DNA of 36,093 bases, taken from Lachnospiraceae bacterium (lineage in GTDB: Bacteria > Bacillota > Clostridia > Lachnospirales > Lachnospiraceae). A program made the position numbers and the translations under genes. The notes beneath the pieces were generated by a model. The model worked only from the letters and a program-made list of their open reading frames with translations. It did not search any database and was not told the origin of the DNA. The stretch spans positions 1 to 36,093 of the forward strand of contig JAEELH010000190.1 of the NCBI GenBank assembly GCA_016288825.1. The letters are read 5' to 3'. Numbering within the stretch: the stretch's first letter is position 1; every line of letters begins with the position of its first letter. Below, in pieces: positions 26,179 through 34,224 of this stretch.

Positions 26179-26209
26179 ACTATGCGTATGCGCTCTGCTT
26201 TTCTTTTTG
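26156..26209 (+). terminator. intrinsic terminator after infA, overlapping the rpmJ promoter
   Basis: GCAGGAGCGCAAACGCATA (26156-26174) pairs with TATGCGTATGCGCTCTGC (26181-26198) with one bulge and one mismatch, loop of six bases, then TTTTCTTTTT. It should end transcripts coming from infA. RNA begun at the embedded promoter lacks the left arm and would not be terminated. Confidence 0.85.
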
Positions 26210-26271
26210 AGTGCATAAAAAATCGTTTCTAATTGGATCAAGCCAGGGCGAGGAAGGAGGAGAGATTTCTT

Positions 26272-26385
26272 ATGAAAGTCAGATCGTCTGTAAAACCTAT
26301 GTGCGAAAAGTGCAAGGTAATCAAGCGAAAAGGCAGCATACGGATCATTTGTGAGAATCCGAAGCATAAGCAGAGACAGGGATAG
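26272..26385 (+). CDS. rpmJ: 50S ribosomal protein L36
   Basis: This gene is too short for the ORF track. It encodes 37 residues, [20 protein letters not shown] to KHKQRQG, the standard L36. Cys11, Cys14, Cys27 and His32 form the zinc site, so this is the zinc-containing form. AAGGAGGAGA precedes the ATG by about nine bases. It is the first gene after the consensus promoter, with a leader of roughly 87 nt. The 63 bases between it and rpsM hold a ribosome binding site and AT-rich sequence. Confidence 0.97.
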   Translation: MKVRSSVKPMCEKCKVIKRKGSIRIICENPKHKQRQG

Positions 26386-26448
26386 TAACTATACCTGTAA
26401 CCTTTATTGTTTTTTGTTTAAATTATTAAGAAAGAAGGAGAATTACAC

Positions 26449-26820
26449 ATGGCTCGTATTGCAGGTGTAGATTTACCCAGAGAAAAAAGAGTCGAGATCG
26501 GCCTTACATACATCTATGGTATCGGCAGAGTAACTGCCGGCAAGCTTCTTGATATTGCAGGTGTAAGCCCTGATACCAGGGTTAAGGATCTCACTGACGA
26601 AGAGGTAAAGAAGATTTCAGACGCCATCGAGAGCGAGGGCGTTGAGGTAGAGGGTGATCTCCGCAGAGACACCGCACTTAATATCAAGAGACTTCAGGAG
26701 ATCGGATGCTATCGTGGTATCCGTCATCGTAAGGGACTTCCCGTTCGCGGACAGAAGACCAAGACTAACGCACGTACCCGTAAGGGACCCAAGCGTACTG
26801 TTGCTAACAAGAAGAAGTAA
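26449..26820 (+). CDS. rpsM: 30S ribosomal protein S13
   Basis: The 123-residue protein starts [26 protein letters not shown], with a helix-two-turn-helix, and ends in the basic signature [27 protein letters not shown] (quoted in part) plus a Lys-rich tail. S13 sits atop the 30S head, forming bridges to L5 and the 23S rRNA, and contacts P-site tRNA. GAAGGAGAA precedes the ATG. Confidence 0.98.
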   Translation: MARIAGVDLPREKRVEIGLTYIYGIGRVTAGKLLDIAGVSPDTRVKDLTDEEVKKISDAIESEGVEVEGDLRRDTALNIKRLQEIGCYRGIRHRKGLPVRGQKTKTNARTRKGPKRTVANKKK

Positions 26821-26846
26821 TCTTACGATAGAGAAAGGATTTTGAT

Positions 26847-27239
26847 ATGGCTAAACAAGTTAAAAAGACAACGAGGAGGCGTGAGAAGAAAAATGTTGAG
26901 CACGGTCAGGCTCACATTCAGGCTTCCTTCAACAATACTATTGTAACTATTACCGATGCTGCAGGTAACGCTCTTTCATGGGCAAGCGCCGGCGGTCTTG
27001 GTTTCCGTGGTTCCAGAAAGTCTACTCCCTACGCTGCACAGGTAGCGTCAGAGACAGCAGCTAAGGCAGCTCTTATTCACGGCCTTAAGACTGTAGATGT
27101 TTTTGTTAAGGGACCCGGCTCAGGTAGAGAGGCTGCTATCCGTGCGCTTGACGCATGTGGTATCAGGGTTCTGTCCATCCGTGACGTAACACCTGTACCT
27201 CACAACGGATGCCGTCCGCCTAAGCGTAGAAGAGTCTGA
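26847..27239 (+). CDS. rpsK: 30S ribosomal protein S11
   Basis: The 130-residue protein shows [45 protein letters not shown] and the C-terminal [19 protein letters not shown], all S11 hallmarks. The protein lies on the 30S platform near the mRNA exit. The asparagine-glycine pair (HNGCRPP), known as an isoaspartate site in E. coli, is conserved. GAAAGGATT precedes the ATG, 26 bases after rpsM. Confidence 0.98.
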   Translation: MAKQVKKTTRRREKKNVEHGQAHIQASFNNTIVTITDAAGNALSWASAGGLGFRGSRKSTPYAAQVASETAAKAALIHGLKTVDVFVKGPGSGREAAIRALDACGIRVLSIRDVTPVPHNGCRPPKRRRV

Positions 27240-27260
27240 TCAGGGAAGGAGTAGATAGAA

Positions 27261-27854
27261 ATGGCAGTTAATAGAACACCTATTTTAAAGAGATGCCGCT
27301 CCCTCGGATTGGAGCCCGCATATCTCGGAGTGGACAAAAAGTCCAAGCGTCAGCTGACCCGTTCCAACCGTAAGGTTTCAGAGTACGGTCTTCAGCTTAA
27401 GGAAAAGCAGAAAGCAAAGTTCATCTACGGAGTACTTGAGAAGCCTTTCCGCAATTACTATAAGAAAGCAGACCGCCAGAAGGGTATGACAGGTGAGAAC
27501 CTTATGCGTATCCTTGAGAGCCGTCTTGACAACGTTGTTTTCCGTCTGGGTCTTGCTCGTACACGTCGTGAGTCCCGTCAGGTTGTTGGACATAAGTTCA
27601 TCACTGTTAATGGCAAGGTTGTTAACATTCCTTCATATCAGGTTAAGCCCGGTGATGTTATCGAGCTTCGTGAGAGTGCAAGGAGCATGACACGTTTCAA
27701 GGAGATCATGGATGCCACAGGCGGACGTATCATCCCTGAGTGGCTTGATTATAACGAGGATAAGTTCCAGGGAACAGTTAAGGAGCTTCCTAATCGTAGC
27801 CAGATCGACGTTCCGGTTGACGAGATGCTTATCGTCGAGTTGTATTCTAAATAA
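27261..27854 (+). CDS. rpsD: 30S ribosomal protein S4
   Basis: The 197-residue protein has an N-terminal domain without the CxxC zinc pair (only Cys12 in KRCRSLG), the S4 domain with LESRLDNVVFRLGLARTRRESRQVVGHKFITVNGKVVNIPS (in pieces), and ends ELYSK. It nucleates 30S assembly and influences decoding accuracy with S5. rpsD inside the alpha part between rpsK and rpoA fits clostridia, whereas in Bacillus subtilis it is a separate, self-regulated gene. GGAAGGAGTAG precedes the ATG. A small GTTTCT/AGAAAC hairpin lies in the 61-base gap before rpoA. Confidence 0.98.
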   Translation: MAVNRTPILKRCRSLGLEPAYLGVDKKSKRQLTRSNRKVSEYGLQLKEKQKAKFIYGVLEKPFRNYYKKADRQKGMTGENLMRILESRLDNVVFRLGLARTRRESRQVVGHKFITVNGKVVNIPSYQVKPGDVIELRESARSMTRFKEIMDATGGRIIPEWLDYNEDKFQGTVKELPNRSQIDVPVDEMLIVELYSK

Positions 27855-27915
27855 GAGTTGACGGTTTAGCGTTTCTACATAAGAAACCACCTAATTAAGC
27901 CAGGAGGATAACCGA

Positions 27916-28875
27916 GTGTTTGAATTTGAGAAACCCAATATTGAGATCGCAGAGATTTCCGAGGACAAGAAATACGGTAAGTTCATTGTTGAGCCTCTTG
28001 AGAGAGGTTACGGAATTACCCTTGGTAATTCACTTCGCCGCATTATGCTTTCTTCTCTTCCCGGTTGTGCAGTAAGCCAGGTCAAGATCGACGGCGTACT
28101 TCACGAGTTTTCATCCATTCCGGGAGTTAAGGAGGATGTGACTGAGATCATCATGAACATCAAGGAGCTTGCTCTTCGCAACAACAATTTCTCTGATGAG
28201 GTCAAAAGCGCTTATCTTGAGTTTGAGGGTGAGGGCGAGGTCAAGGCTGCAGATATCCATTTTGACAGCGACATCGAGATCATGAATCCCGATCTTACCA
28301 TAGCCCATCTCAACGGCGGCCCTGACAGCAAGCTTTTCATGGAGCTTACTATCACCAATGGCCGGGGTTATATCAGCTCGGAGCGTAACAAGAATGAGGA
28401 TACTCCTATTGGAGTTATCGCTGTAGATTCCATCTACACACCTATTGAGCGTGTCAACATGAAGGTGGAAAATACCCGTGTAGGTCAGGTTACAGACTAT
28501 GATAAGCTTACACTTGAGGTTTACACCAACGGCACAATAGATCCGGACGAGGCAGTTTCACTTGCTGCCAAGGTTCTGTCCGAGCATCTTAATCTGTTCA
28601 TCAATCTTTCTGATGCAGCAGAGAATATCGAGATCATCCACGAGACCGAGAGCGAGAGTGTTACACAGCTTTCCGACATGCAGATCGAGGATCTGGAGCT
28701 TACAGTTCGTTCATACAACTGTCTCAAGCGTGCAGGTATCGGCACTGTTAAGGAGCTTTGTGACAAGACTCAGGACGAGATGATGAAGGTTCGTAACCTT
28801 GGACGTAAGTCCCTTGACGAGATCCTTCAGAAACTCGATGATATGGGTCTTAGTCTCAGGAGATCAGAAGACTAA
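27916..28875 (+). CDS. rpoA: DNA-directed RNA polymerase subunit alpha
   Basis: The 319-residue protein starts at GTG after AGGAGGATAACC. The N-terminal dimerisation domain includes [28 protein letters not shown], and the C-terminal domain (about 250-319) has the helix-hairpin-helix [21 protein letters not shown] and [11 protein letters not shown] that contact UP elements and activators. The order rpsD-rpoA-rplQ is standard. A 10-bp hairpin lies in the gap before rplQ. Confidence 0.98.
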   Translation: MFEFEKPNIEIAEISEDKKYGKFIVEPLERGYGITLGNSLRRIMLSSLPGCAVSQVKIDGVLHEFSSIPGVKEDVTEIIMNIKELALRNNNFSDEVKSAYLEFEGEGEVKAADIHFDSDIEIMNPDLTIAHLNGGPDSKLFMELTITNGRGYISSERNKNEDTPIGVIAVDSIYTPIERVNMKVENTRVGQVTDYDKLTLEVYTNGTIDPDEAVSLAAKVLSEHLNLFINLSDAAENIEIIHETESESVTQLSDMQIEDLELTVRSYNCLKRAGIGTVKELCDKTQDEMMKVRNLGRKSLDEILQKLDDMGLSLRRSED

Positions 28876-28891
28876 TTTACTTTTAATGGAA

Positions 28892-28927
28892 CCACAGAAA
28901 GGTAAGTCCAAAGAGCGCTTTCTGCGG
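28892..28927 (+). other. hairpin in the rpoA-rplQ spacer
   Basis: CCACAGAAAG (28892-28901) pairs with CTTTCTGCGG (28918-28927), with one wobble, loop of 16 bases. There is no T-run. It lies in a 135-base gap upstream of rplQ and could affect mRNA processing or rplQ translation. Confidence 0.45.
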
Positions 28928-29010
28928 AATCTCCATGATGGAAACAGGAGCTCTGTCCGGTAATTCCGATGTGTTCGGCGGGGTTCACCACCTAAGAGGA
29001 GGATAATAAA

Positions 29011-29535
29011 ATGGCAAAGTATCGTAAGCTTAGCAGAACTTCCGCACAGCGTAAGGCACTTCTGCGCAACCAGGTAACACAGCTTCTTTGGCACGGCAAG
29101 ATCGTAACTACTGAGGCTAAGGCTAAGGAAGTTTCCAAGATCGCTGAGGGTCTTATCGCTCTCGCTATCAAGGAGCGCGACAACTATGATGAGGTTACCG
29201 TTTCTACTAAGGTTCCCCAGAAGGACAAGGACGGCAAGCGTGTTAAGGAAGTTGTTGACGGCAAGAAGGTTACTGTTTTTGACACAGTAGAGAAGACAAT
29301 CAAAAAGGATCAGCCTTCCAGACTTCATGCTCGCAGACAGATGCTCAAGGTTCTTTATGATGTTAAGGAGTCAGGAGACAAGAAGCGTGAGACTAAGAAG
29401 GTAGATCTGGTTGCAAAGCTTTTCGACGAGTACGGTCCCAAGTATGCAGGCAGAGCAGGCGGATACACCCGCATCATCAAGATTGGACAGCGCAAGGGTG
29501 ACGGAGCTCTTGAGGTAGTACTTGAACTCGTATAG
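29011..29535 (+). CDS. rplQ: 50S ribosomal protein L17 with a long internal insertion
   Basis: The ends are typical L17: YRKLSRTSAQRKALLRNQV at the start, RLHARRQMLKVL in the middle and GGYTRIIKIGQRKGDGALEVVLELV at the end. At 174 residues it is about 50 longer than the Bacillus protein. The extra part lies between about residues 56 and 102 and is charged and repetitive in Lys, Asp and Val (KVPQKDKDGKRVKEVVDGKK). L17 is located near the tunnel exit, so the insertion probably projects from the ribosome surface. AGAGGAGGATAAT precedes the ATG. It ends the cluster; no strong terminator is seen in the following 153 bases, only a weak AGAAATC/GGTTTCT stem at 29596-29619. Confidence 0.96.
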   Translation: MAKYRKLSRTSAQRKALLRNQVTQLLWHGKIVTTEAKAKEVSKIAEGLIALAIKERDNYDEVTVSTKVPQKDKDGKRVKEVVDGKKVTVFDTVEKTIKKDQPSRLHARRQMLKVLYDVKESGDKKRETKKVDLVAKLFDEYGPKYAGRAGGYTRIIKIGQRKGDGALEVVLELV

Positions 29536-29688
29536 TTTGTTTCTAAGATGAGACTGTGGAGCAGTTCGTTGTTCCCTTTCATTCCGAGCAAGACGAGAAA
29601 TCTCAACCCTGGGGTTTCTGTCATGTATGGGATGATGGGGATGCGGATGGCTTCACAGTATTTTTTTGCATTGATATAGGAGTATAAC

Positions 29689-31119
29689 TTGAAAGACTCA
29701 GGACTTATCGTTTTAGAACATATCACAAAAAGTTATGTTAATGATATCCCGGTTATCGAGGATCTGTCCCTTTCCATTCGAGAGGGGGAGTTCCTTACTT
29801 TGCTTGGTCCTTCGGGGTGTGGCAAGACCACCATCCTTCGTATGATAGGAGGATTTGAGAAACCGGATCATGGCAAGATCTTTATGGATGGAAAAGAGAT
29901 ATCGGATCTTCCACCAAATCTCAGACCGGTCAACACAGTATTTCAGAAGTACGCCCTTTTTCCATTTCTCAATGTATATGACAATATAGCCTTTGGCCTG
30001 AAGCAGAGACATCTTCCGGCTGATGAGATCAGGAAAAAGACGGAAAAGGTTCTGGAAATAGTAGATCTTGAGGGCTTTGAAAAAAGGCAGATATCCACTC
30101 TTTCAGGTGGACAGCAGCAGCGTATCGCTATTGCAAGAGCCATTGTCAACGAACCCAGGATCCTTCTTTTGGATGAGCCTCTGGGAGCCCTTGATTATAA
30201 AATGAGACAGGAGATGCAGTTGGAGCTTCGTCAGATGCAAAGGGAGCTTGGCATCACCTTTGTTTATGTTACCCATGATCAGGAAGAGGCCCTTACCATG
30301 TCGGATCGTATCGTCGTTCTGGCGGATGGTATCATCCAGCAGGCAGATACTCCCGAGATGATCTACAGAAAGCCGGCCAACATATTTGTAGCCGACTTTA
30401 TAGGCGTTTCCAATATCTTTAACGGTTTTGTGACTTCATCTACCGGTGCCAGATTCCTGGAGCATGATTTCTCCTGCGAGAGTGATCTTCCCATCGGAAG
30501 CAAGATCATGGCCATGATCAGACCGGAAAACGTGACCATAGTTCCTGAAGAAAGTGGCCAAGTCACCGGAAAAGTCGACGGATCGGTCTTCAAGGGTGAT
30601 GTATATGAGGTGACTGTCATATCCGGTAAAAGTGAGATCCTTGCTTATTCTTCAAGATCCTATGATGAAGGGACAAGTGTTGGTATCAACATGGAACCCG
30701 GATCTATCCATCTTATGCCCTTTGATGTTTCAACCAACAGATTTGAGGGCGTATTTGACGATAAGTACGAAGTCGTACTTGAGGATGTTACTTTTGCTCC
30801 CGATATTTCAAAGATCATACCCGGAGCTGTTATGGATAACGGAGTCTGGAAGGGACCGGACAAAAAGCCGCTGGCTCTTCAGGGAAGAAAGGTTCAGGTA
30901 TACTTCGATCCCTCCGATGCACAGCTTTCGGATGATGAAAATGCGGGTATCGTTGTTGGAAATATCGCATCCATCATCTATGTAGGTGATCATTATGTTT
31001 ATATTGTTCGAAGTGATAATGACTGGGATTACTATGTTGATGATGAGTGGCTCTGGAACGCAGGTGACAGGGTAGGAGTTGTTGTTCCGCAGGAATGCAT
31101 TAAGTATAGATTGGTTTGA
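29689..31119 (+). CDS. potA: spermidine/putrescine ABC transporter ATPase PotA
   Basis: The start is TTG after TAGGAGTATAAC. The ATPase domain has Walker A GPSGCGKT (40-47), the Q-loop VFQKYALFP, the signature LSGGQQQR (138-145), Walker B ILLLDEP and the switch histidine in YVTHDQEEA. That sequence is very close to PotA/FbpC types, and the neighbours fix it as polyamine uptake. At 476 residues it is about 100 longer than E. coli PotA. The extra length sits in the C-terminal regulatory TOBE region, around residues 345-400 (YEVVLEDVTFAPDISKIIPGAVMDNGVWKG, in part). It is first of a four-gene operon, with potB four bases after its stop. Confidence 0.95.
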   Translation: MKDSGLIVLEHITKSYVNDIPVIEDLSLSIREGEFLTLLGPSGCGKTTILRMIGGFEKPDHGKIFMDGKEISDLPPNLRPVNTVFQKYALFPFLNVYDNIAFGLKQRHLPADEIRKKTEKVLEIVDLEGFEKRQISTLSGGQQQRIAIARAIVNEPRILLLDEPLGALDYKMRQEMQLELRQMQRELGITFVYVTHDQEEALTMSDRIVVLADGIIQQADTPEMIYRKPANIFVADFIGVSNIFNGFVTSSTGARFLEHDFSCESDLPIGSKIMAMIRPENVTIVPEESGQVTGKVDGSVFKGDVYEVTVISGKSEILAYSSRSYDEGTSVGINMEPGSIHLMPFDVSTNRFEGVFDDKYEVVLEDVTFAPDISKIIPGAVMDNGVWKGPDKKPLALQGRKVQVYFDPSDAQLSDDENAGIVVGNIASIIYVGDHYVYIVRSDNDWDYYVDDEWLWNAGDRVGVVVPQECIKYRLV

Positions 31120-31122
31120 TAG

Positions 31123-31902
31123 ATGAAACTGGAGAGAAGATATCTTGCAATTCCATATGTGATCTTTCTGGTAGTGTTTGTTGTACTGCCTCTTATTGTA
31201 GTGACTTATTATGCTTTCACCAACGGCGAGGGACAGCCAACCATTTCTAATTTTGTCACCTTTTTTACAAATGCCAGGACTATCGGTACCTTTTTATACA
31301 GTCTTTTTGTGGCAGTGGTGACGACCCTGGTATGCCTTTTGCTTGCCTATCCTGCGGCCTACATACTTGCAAAGGGTTACTTTGCGGGTAAGGGTGGTAT
31401 GCTGCTTCTGGTTGTTATGCCTATGTGGATCAATTTCACCCTCAGGCTTACCGCGCTCAAGGAGCTTTTGGATATGATTGAGGGCAATCTGGCTATGTAT
31501 CCTTTTCTTAATACCATCATCGGCCAGACATATGATTTCCTGCCCTTTATGATCCTGCCTATTTATAATTCTCTCACCAGGATGGATCATTCGCTCCTGG
31601 AAGCAGCGGAGGATCTTGGGGCAGGCAAGGCATCTGTCCTTATCAAGGTCATGCTGCCTCTTTCCATGCCCGGTATCATAAGCGGTGTTACCATGGTATT
31701 TTTGCCTTCCATGACAAATTACGTTGTGCTTGATATGCTTTATAATTCTACATTTATCATGGGAAGCCTCATCGGAAGCTATTTCTCGTCATATGATTGG
31801 CACAACGGGTCAATGGTTGCGGCGACTTTGCTGCTCCTGATCGTACTTATCACTTATATTGCAGAGGGCGGATCCTCTGCTTCAGGAGAAAGGAGGGGCT
31901 GA
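31123..31902 (+). CDS. potB: spermidine/putrescine ABC transporter permease PotB
   Basis: The 259-residue permease has six hydrophobic segments and the cytoplasmic EAA loop LLEAAEDLGAGKASVLIKVMLPLSMPGI (about 160-187, quoted in part), which docks on the ATPase. Residues FTLRLTALKELLD after the third segment are typical for PotB. There is no strong ribosome binding site; AGAT separates the potA stop from the ATG, so translation is probably coupled. The stop is followed after one base by the potC TTG start. Confidence 0.94.
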   Translation: MKLERRYLAIPYVIFLVVFVVLPLIVVTYYAFTNGEGQPTISNFVTFFTNARTIGTFLYSLFVAVVTTLVCLLLAYPAAYILAKGYFAGKGGMLLLVVMPMWINFTLRLTALKELLDMIEGNLAMYPFLNTIIGQTYDFLPFMILPIYNSLTRMDHSLLEAAEDLGAGKASVLIKVMLPLSMPGIISGVTMVFLPSMTNYVVLDMLYNSTFIMGSLIGSYFSSYDWHNGSMVAATLLLLIVLITYIAEGGSSASGERRG

Positions 31903-31903
31903 T

Positions 31904-32692
31904 TTGAAAAAGACATTTCATATTTTTTGGATAGTCCTTATCCTTCTTTTCCTCTATCTGCCTATCATGGTCCTTGCGGTGTACAGTTTTACCTCATCAA
32001 CCATGATCGGTTCCATCAGGGGATTCTCTCTGCATAATTATGAGACTCTGTTCACTACACCGGAGCTTATGGATATGATCCGGGGCACCTTCCTTTTGGC
32101 CTTTGTAGTAGCGCTTATATCTACGATCCTGGGCTCTCTGGGAGCTGTAGGTGCCTTTTACAGCAAAAAGAAGACCAGGTCAGCTATCGAGCTTTTGGGA
32201 CAGATTCCCGTGGTCAATGCGGACGTTGTTACGGGATTTTCGGTATGTATCCTTCTCATCGTTTTTTTCGGTATGAACAAAAATACTTACATACCTCTTG
32301 TGATAGGATTATGCGTTTTGTGTACACCTTTTGTTTATCTTCAGGTAATGCCCAGACTTTCAGGTATGGATCCGTACTTGTATGAGGCGGCTCTGGATCT
32401 GGGATGTACGCCGTCTCAGGCTATGATCAGGGTCATCCTTCCGGAGATAATTCCGGGGATGGTGAGCGGCTTTTTGACAGCACTTACGCTGTCTCTGGAT
32501 GACTATTTTATTACGTCATACACCAAGCCGGCGGTTTTCAATACTATTTCCACCTATGTTGTTAACGCCACAAAGGGCGCCCAGACCGATGTCAAGACAG
32601 CACTGTGGGCTCTGTCTACTCTGCTTTTTGTGGTCATAGTTATAGTGGTTGTTATGATGAATCTTACGGGAAGCAGGGAGGAGGACAGGTGA
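31904..32692 (+). CDS. potC: spermidine/putrescine ABC transporter permease PotC
   Basis: The tracked start at 31859 lies within potB. TTG at 31904 is preferred because AGGAGGGGC lies upstream and it gives a normal KKTFHIFWIVLILLFLYLPIMVLAVYSF start. The 262-residue protein has six membrane segments and an EAA loop (LYEAALDLGCTPSQAMIRVILPEIIPGM, in part). ALTLSLDDYFITSYTKP near the end is characteristic of PotC. The last bases overlap the potD GTG start (GTGA). Confidence 0.94.
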   Translation: MKKTFHIFWIVLILLFLYLPIMVLAVYSFTSSTMIGSIRGFSLHNYETLFTTPELMDMIRGTFLLAFVVALISTILGSLGAVGAFYSKKKTRSAIELLGQIPVVNADVVTGFSVCILLIVFFGMNKNTYIPLVIGLCVLCTPFVYLQVMPRLSGMDPYLYEAALDLGCTPSQAMIRVILPEIIPGMVSGFLTALTLSLDDYFITSYTKPAVFNTISTYVVNATKGAQTDVKTALWALSTLLFVVIVIVVVMMNLTGSREEDR

Positions 32693-34092
32693 AAAGAAAA
32701 ATTAAAGCGCTGATCTGTGCCCTTGCCCTTATTTTGCCTGTCGTTTCTCTGACTGCCTGCAAAGGAGCTTCAGACAATACACTGGTACTCAGGGTGGCAA
32801 ATTGTGAGGAGTATATCGACCTGGGTGACTGGGATGAGGATGAGGTCATATCCCTGCCGGATGAGGAGGATATCTTCGGGGAGGATAGTATGATATCGGA
32901 CTTTGAAGAGTGGTATGAGGACACCTACGGTATCAAAGTAAAGGTAGAATACTCCACCTACGGAACCAACGAAGAACTCTACAATCAGATGAGTCTGGGC
33001 AATACCTTTGATCTGGTGTGCCCCTCTGAATACATGATAATGAAGCTTATGGAAGAGGGGAGACTGGAGCCTTATTCTCAGGACTTTTTTGATGAGAGTG
33101 ATGAAAACAACTACTACATAAAGGGAGTATCGCCCTATATCAGAGATGTGTTTGATTCTCTTGAAGAGGGGGGCGAGAGCGTCAGGGATTACGCTGCAGG
33201 CTACATGTGGGGTACCATGGGTATCGTTTATGAGCCGACTGAGCTTTCCGAGGAGGACGTATCTCACTGGAGTATCCTTTTGGACAAGGATCACGCCAGG
33301 CGCATAACCATGAAGGACGCTGTCAGGGACTCCTATTTTGTAGGACTTTCCATCCTCAGAGCCCGTCAGTCGGCTACGGGAAGTCCGGCTTCGGACGTAA
33401 AAAGTGAAAAAGAGCTGTCAGACCTTTTGAATGATACTTCACAGGAGACTGTGGATCAGGTTGAGGAGATATTGTCCGATATGCGACTCAATGCCTATTC
33501 GCTGGAGACAGACAGCGGTAAGGCGGATATGGTCAGCGGTAAGGTCATCGCAAATATGCAGTGGTCGGGAGATGCCGTATATACCATGGACCAGGCGGAT
33601 GAGGATGATGTAAGGCTCTGCTACAGCGTGCCGGAGGAGTGTTCCAATCTGTGGTTTGACGGATGGAGCATGCTTAAGAAAGGCCTTTCGGAGGATAGCG
33701 GTAAAAAGCATGCGGCCCAGGCCTTTGTCAACTTTATATCCAGACCGGATAACGTGATCCGCAATATGTATTATATCGGCTATACTTCCGCTATCTCAGG
33801 CGGTGATGATCAAAGGATATTTAAATACCTGGAGGATTGCTACGGTGCTGAGGACGGGGACGAGTCTGCTGAGTATGATCTGTCTTATTTCTTCGGCGGT
33901 GATGATGCAGCAGGAGAGTATGTTCTGGATGCTGATCCGGACCAGCTTACAAGGCAGTTATACGCGGCTTATCCTACCAGAGAAGTCCTTTCCAGATGCA
34001 GTGTTATGAAGCCCTTTGACCCCGATGCAAATCGCCGTATTTCCCAGATGTGGATCAACGTTCGATGCGTGGATATTTTTACAAAACACTGA
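32689..34092 (+). CDS. potD: polyamine-binding lipoprotein PotD
   Basis: The GTG at 32689 follows GGGAGGAGG and gives a lipoprotein signal, KRKIKALICALALILPVVSL then T-A-C, with lipid attachment at Cys25. The tracked start at 32605 would hide this signal. The 467-residue protein is an extracytoplasmic solute-binding protein of the PotD/PotF type, with VEYSTYGTNEELYNQM and LVCPSEYMIMKLMEEGRLEP. It is longer than E. coli PotD (about 350) owing to acidic stretches, such as DLGDWDEDEVISLPDEEDIFGED near the N-terminus. The stop codon falls inside the terminator stem. Confidence 0.93.
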   Translation: MKRKIKALICALALILPVVSLTACKGASDNTLVLRVANCEEYIDLGDWDEDEVISLPDEEDIFGEDSMISDFEEWYEDTYGIKVKVEYSTYGTNEELYNQMSLGNTFDLVCPSEYMIMKLMEEGRLEPYSQDFFDESDENNYYIKGVSPYIRDVFDSLEEGGESVRDYAAGYMWGTMGIVYEPTELSEEDVSHWSILLDKDHARRITMKDAVRDSYFVGLSILRARQSATGSPASDVKSEKELSDLLNDTSQETVDQVEEILSDMRLNAYSLETDSGKADMVSGKVIANMQWSGDAVYTMDQADEDDVRLCYSVPEECSNLWFDGWSMLKKGLSEDSGKKHAAQAFVNFISRPDNVIRNMYYIGYTSAISGGDDQRIFKYLEDCYGAEDGDESAEYDLSYFFGGDDAAGEYVLDADPDQLTRQLYAAYPTREVLSRCSVMKPFDPDANRRISQMWINVRCVDIFTKH

Positions 34093-34113
34093 CCTGAGGG
34101 ACAGTGTTTTTTT
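34083..34113 (+). terminator. intrinsic terminator of the potABCD operon
   Basis: AAAACACTG (34083-34091) pairs with CAGTGTTTT (34102-34110), ten-base loop, ending in a run of seven T. It overlaps the potD stop codon (34090-34092). Confidence 0.87.
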
Positions 34114-34142
34114 GTTGACTGAGAAAAATAGACAAGGTAAAC

Positions 34143-34177
34143 TTAAGGAAACACTGATTAAATCTGTGTTTCCTTAA
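34143..34177 (+). other. perfect 12-bp inverted repeat upstream of the phosphatase gene
   Basis: TTAAGGAAACAC (34143-34154) and GTGTTTCCTTAA (34166-34177) pair without mismatch over an 11-base loop. The following AATCAGACCTTTTT has only five T after a gap. CTGATT in the loop region can alternatively pair with AATCAG at 34178-34183. It may be a second terminator, a protein-binding operator or a switchable RNA. A weak TATAGT (34197-34202) downstream could be the -10 of the next gene. Confidence 0.5.
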
Positions 34178-34224
34178 ATCAGACCTTTTTAGGGGTTATA
34201 GTTAGGTTGAGAAAAGGGGAAAAA

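Noticed and set aside
27855-27915. TTGACG before rpoA as a promoter
   Set aside because: No -10 box is found at suitable spacing; rpoA is probably transcribed from the rpmJ promoter.
29596-29619. AGAAATC/GGTTTCT stem as rplQ terminator
   Set aside because: The stem is short and AT-rich with no T-run after it; not enough to call a terminator.
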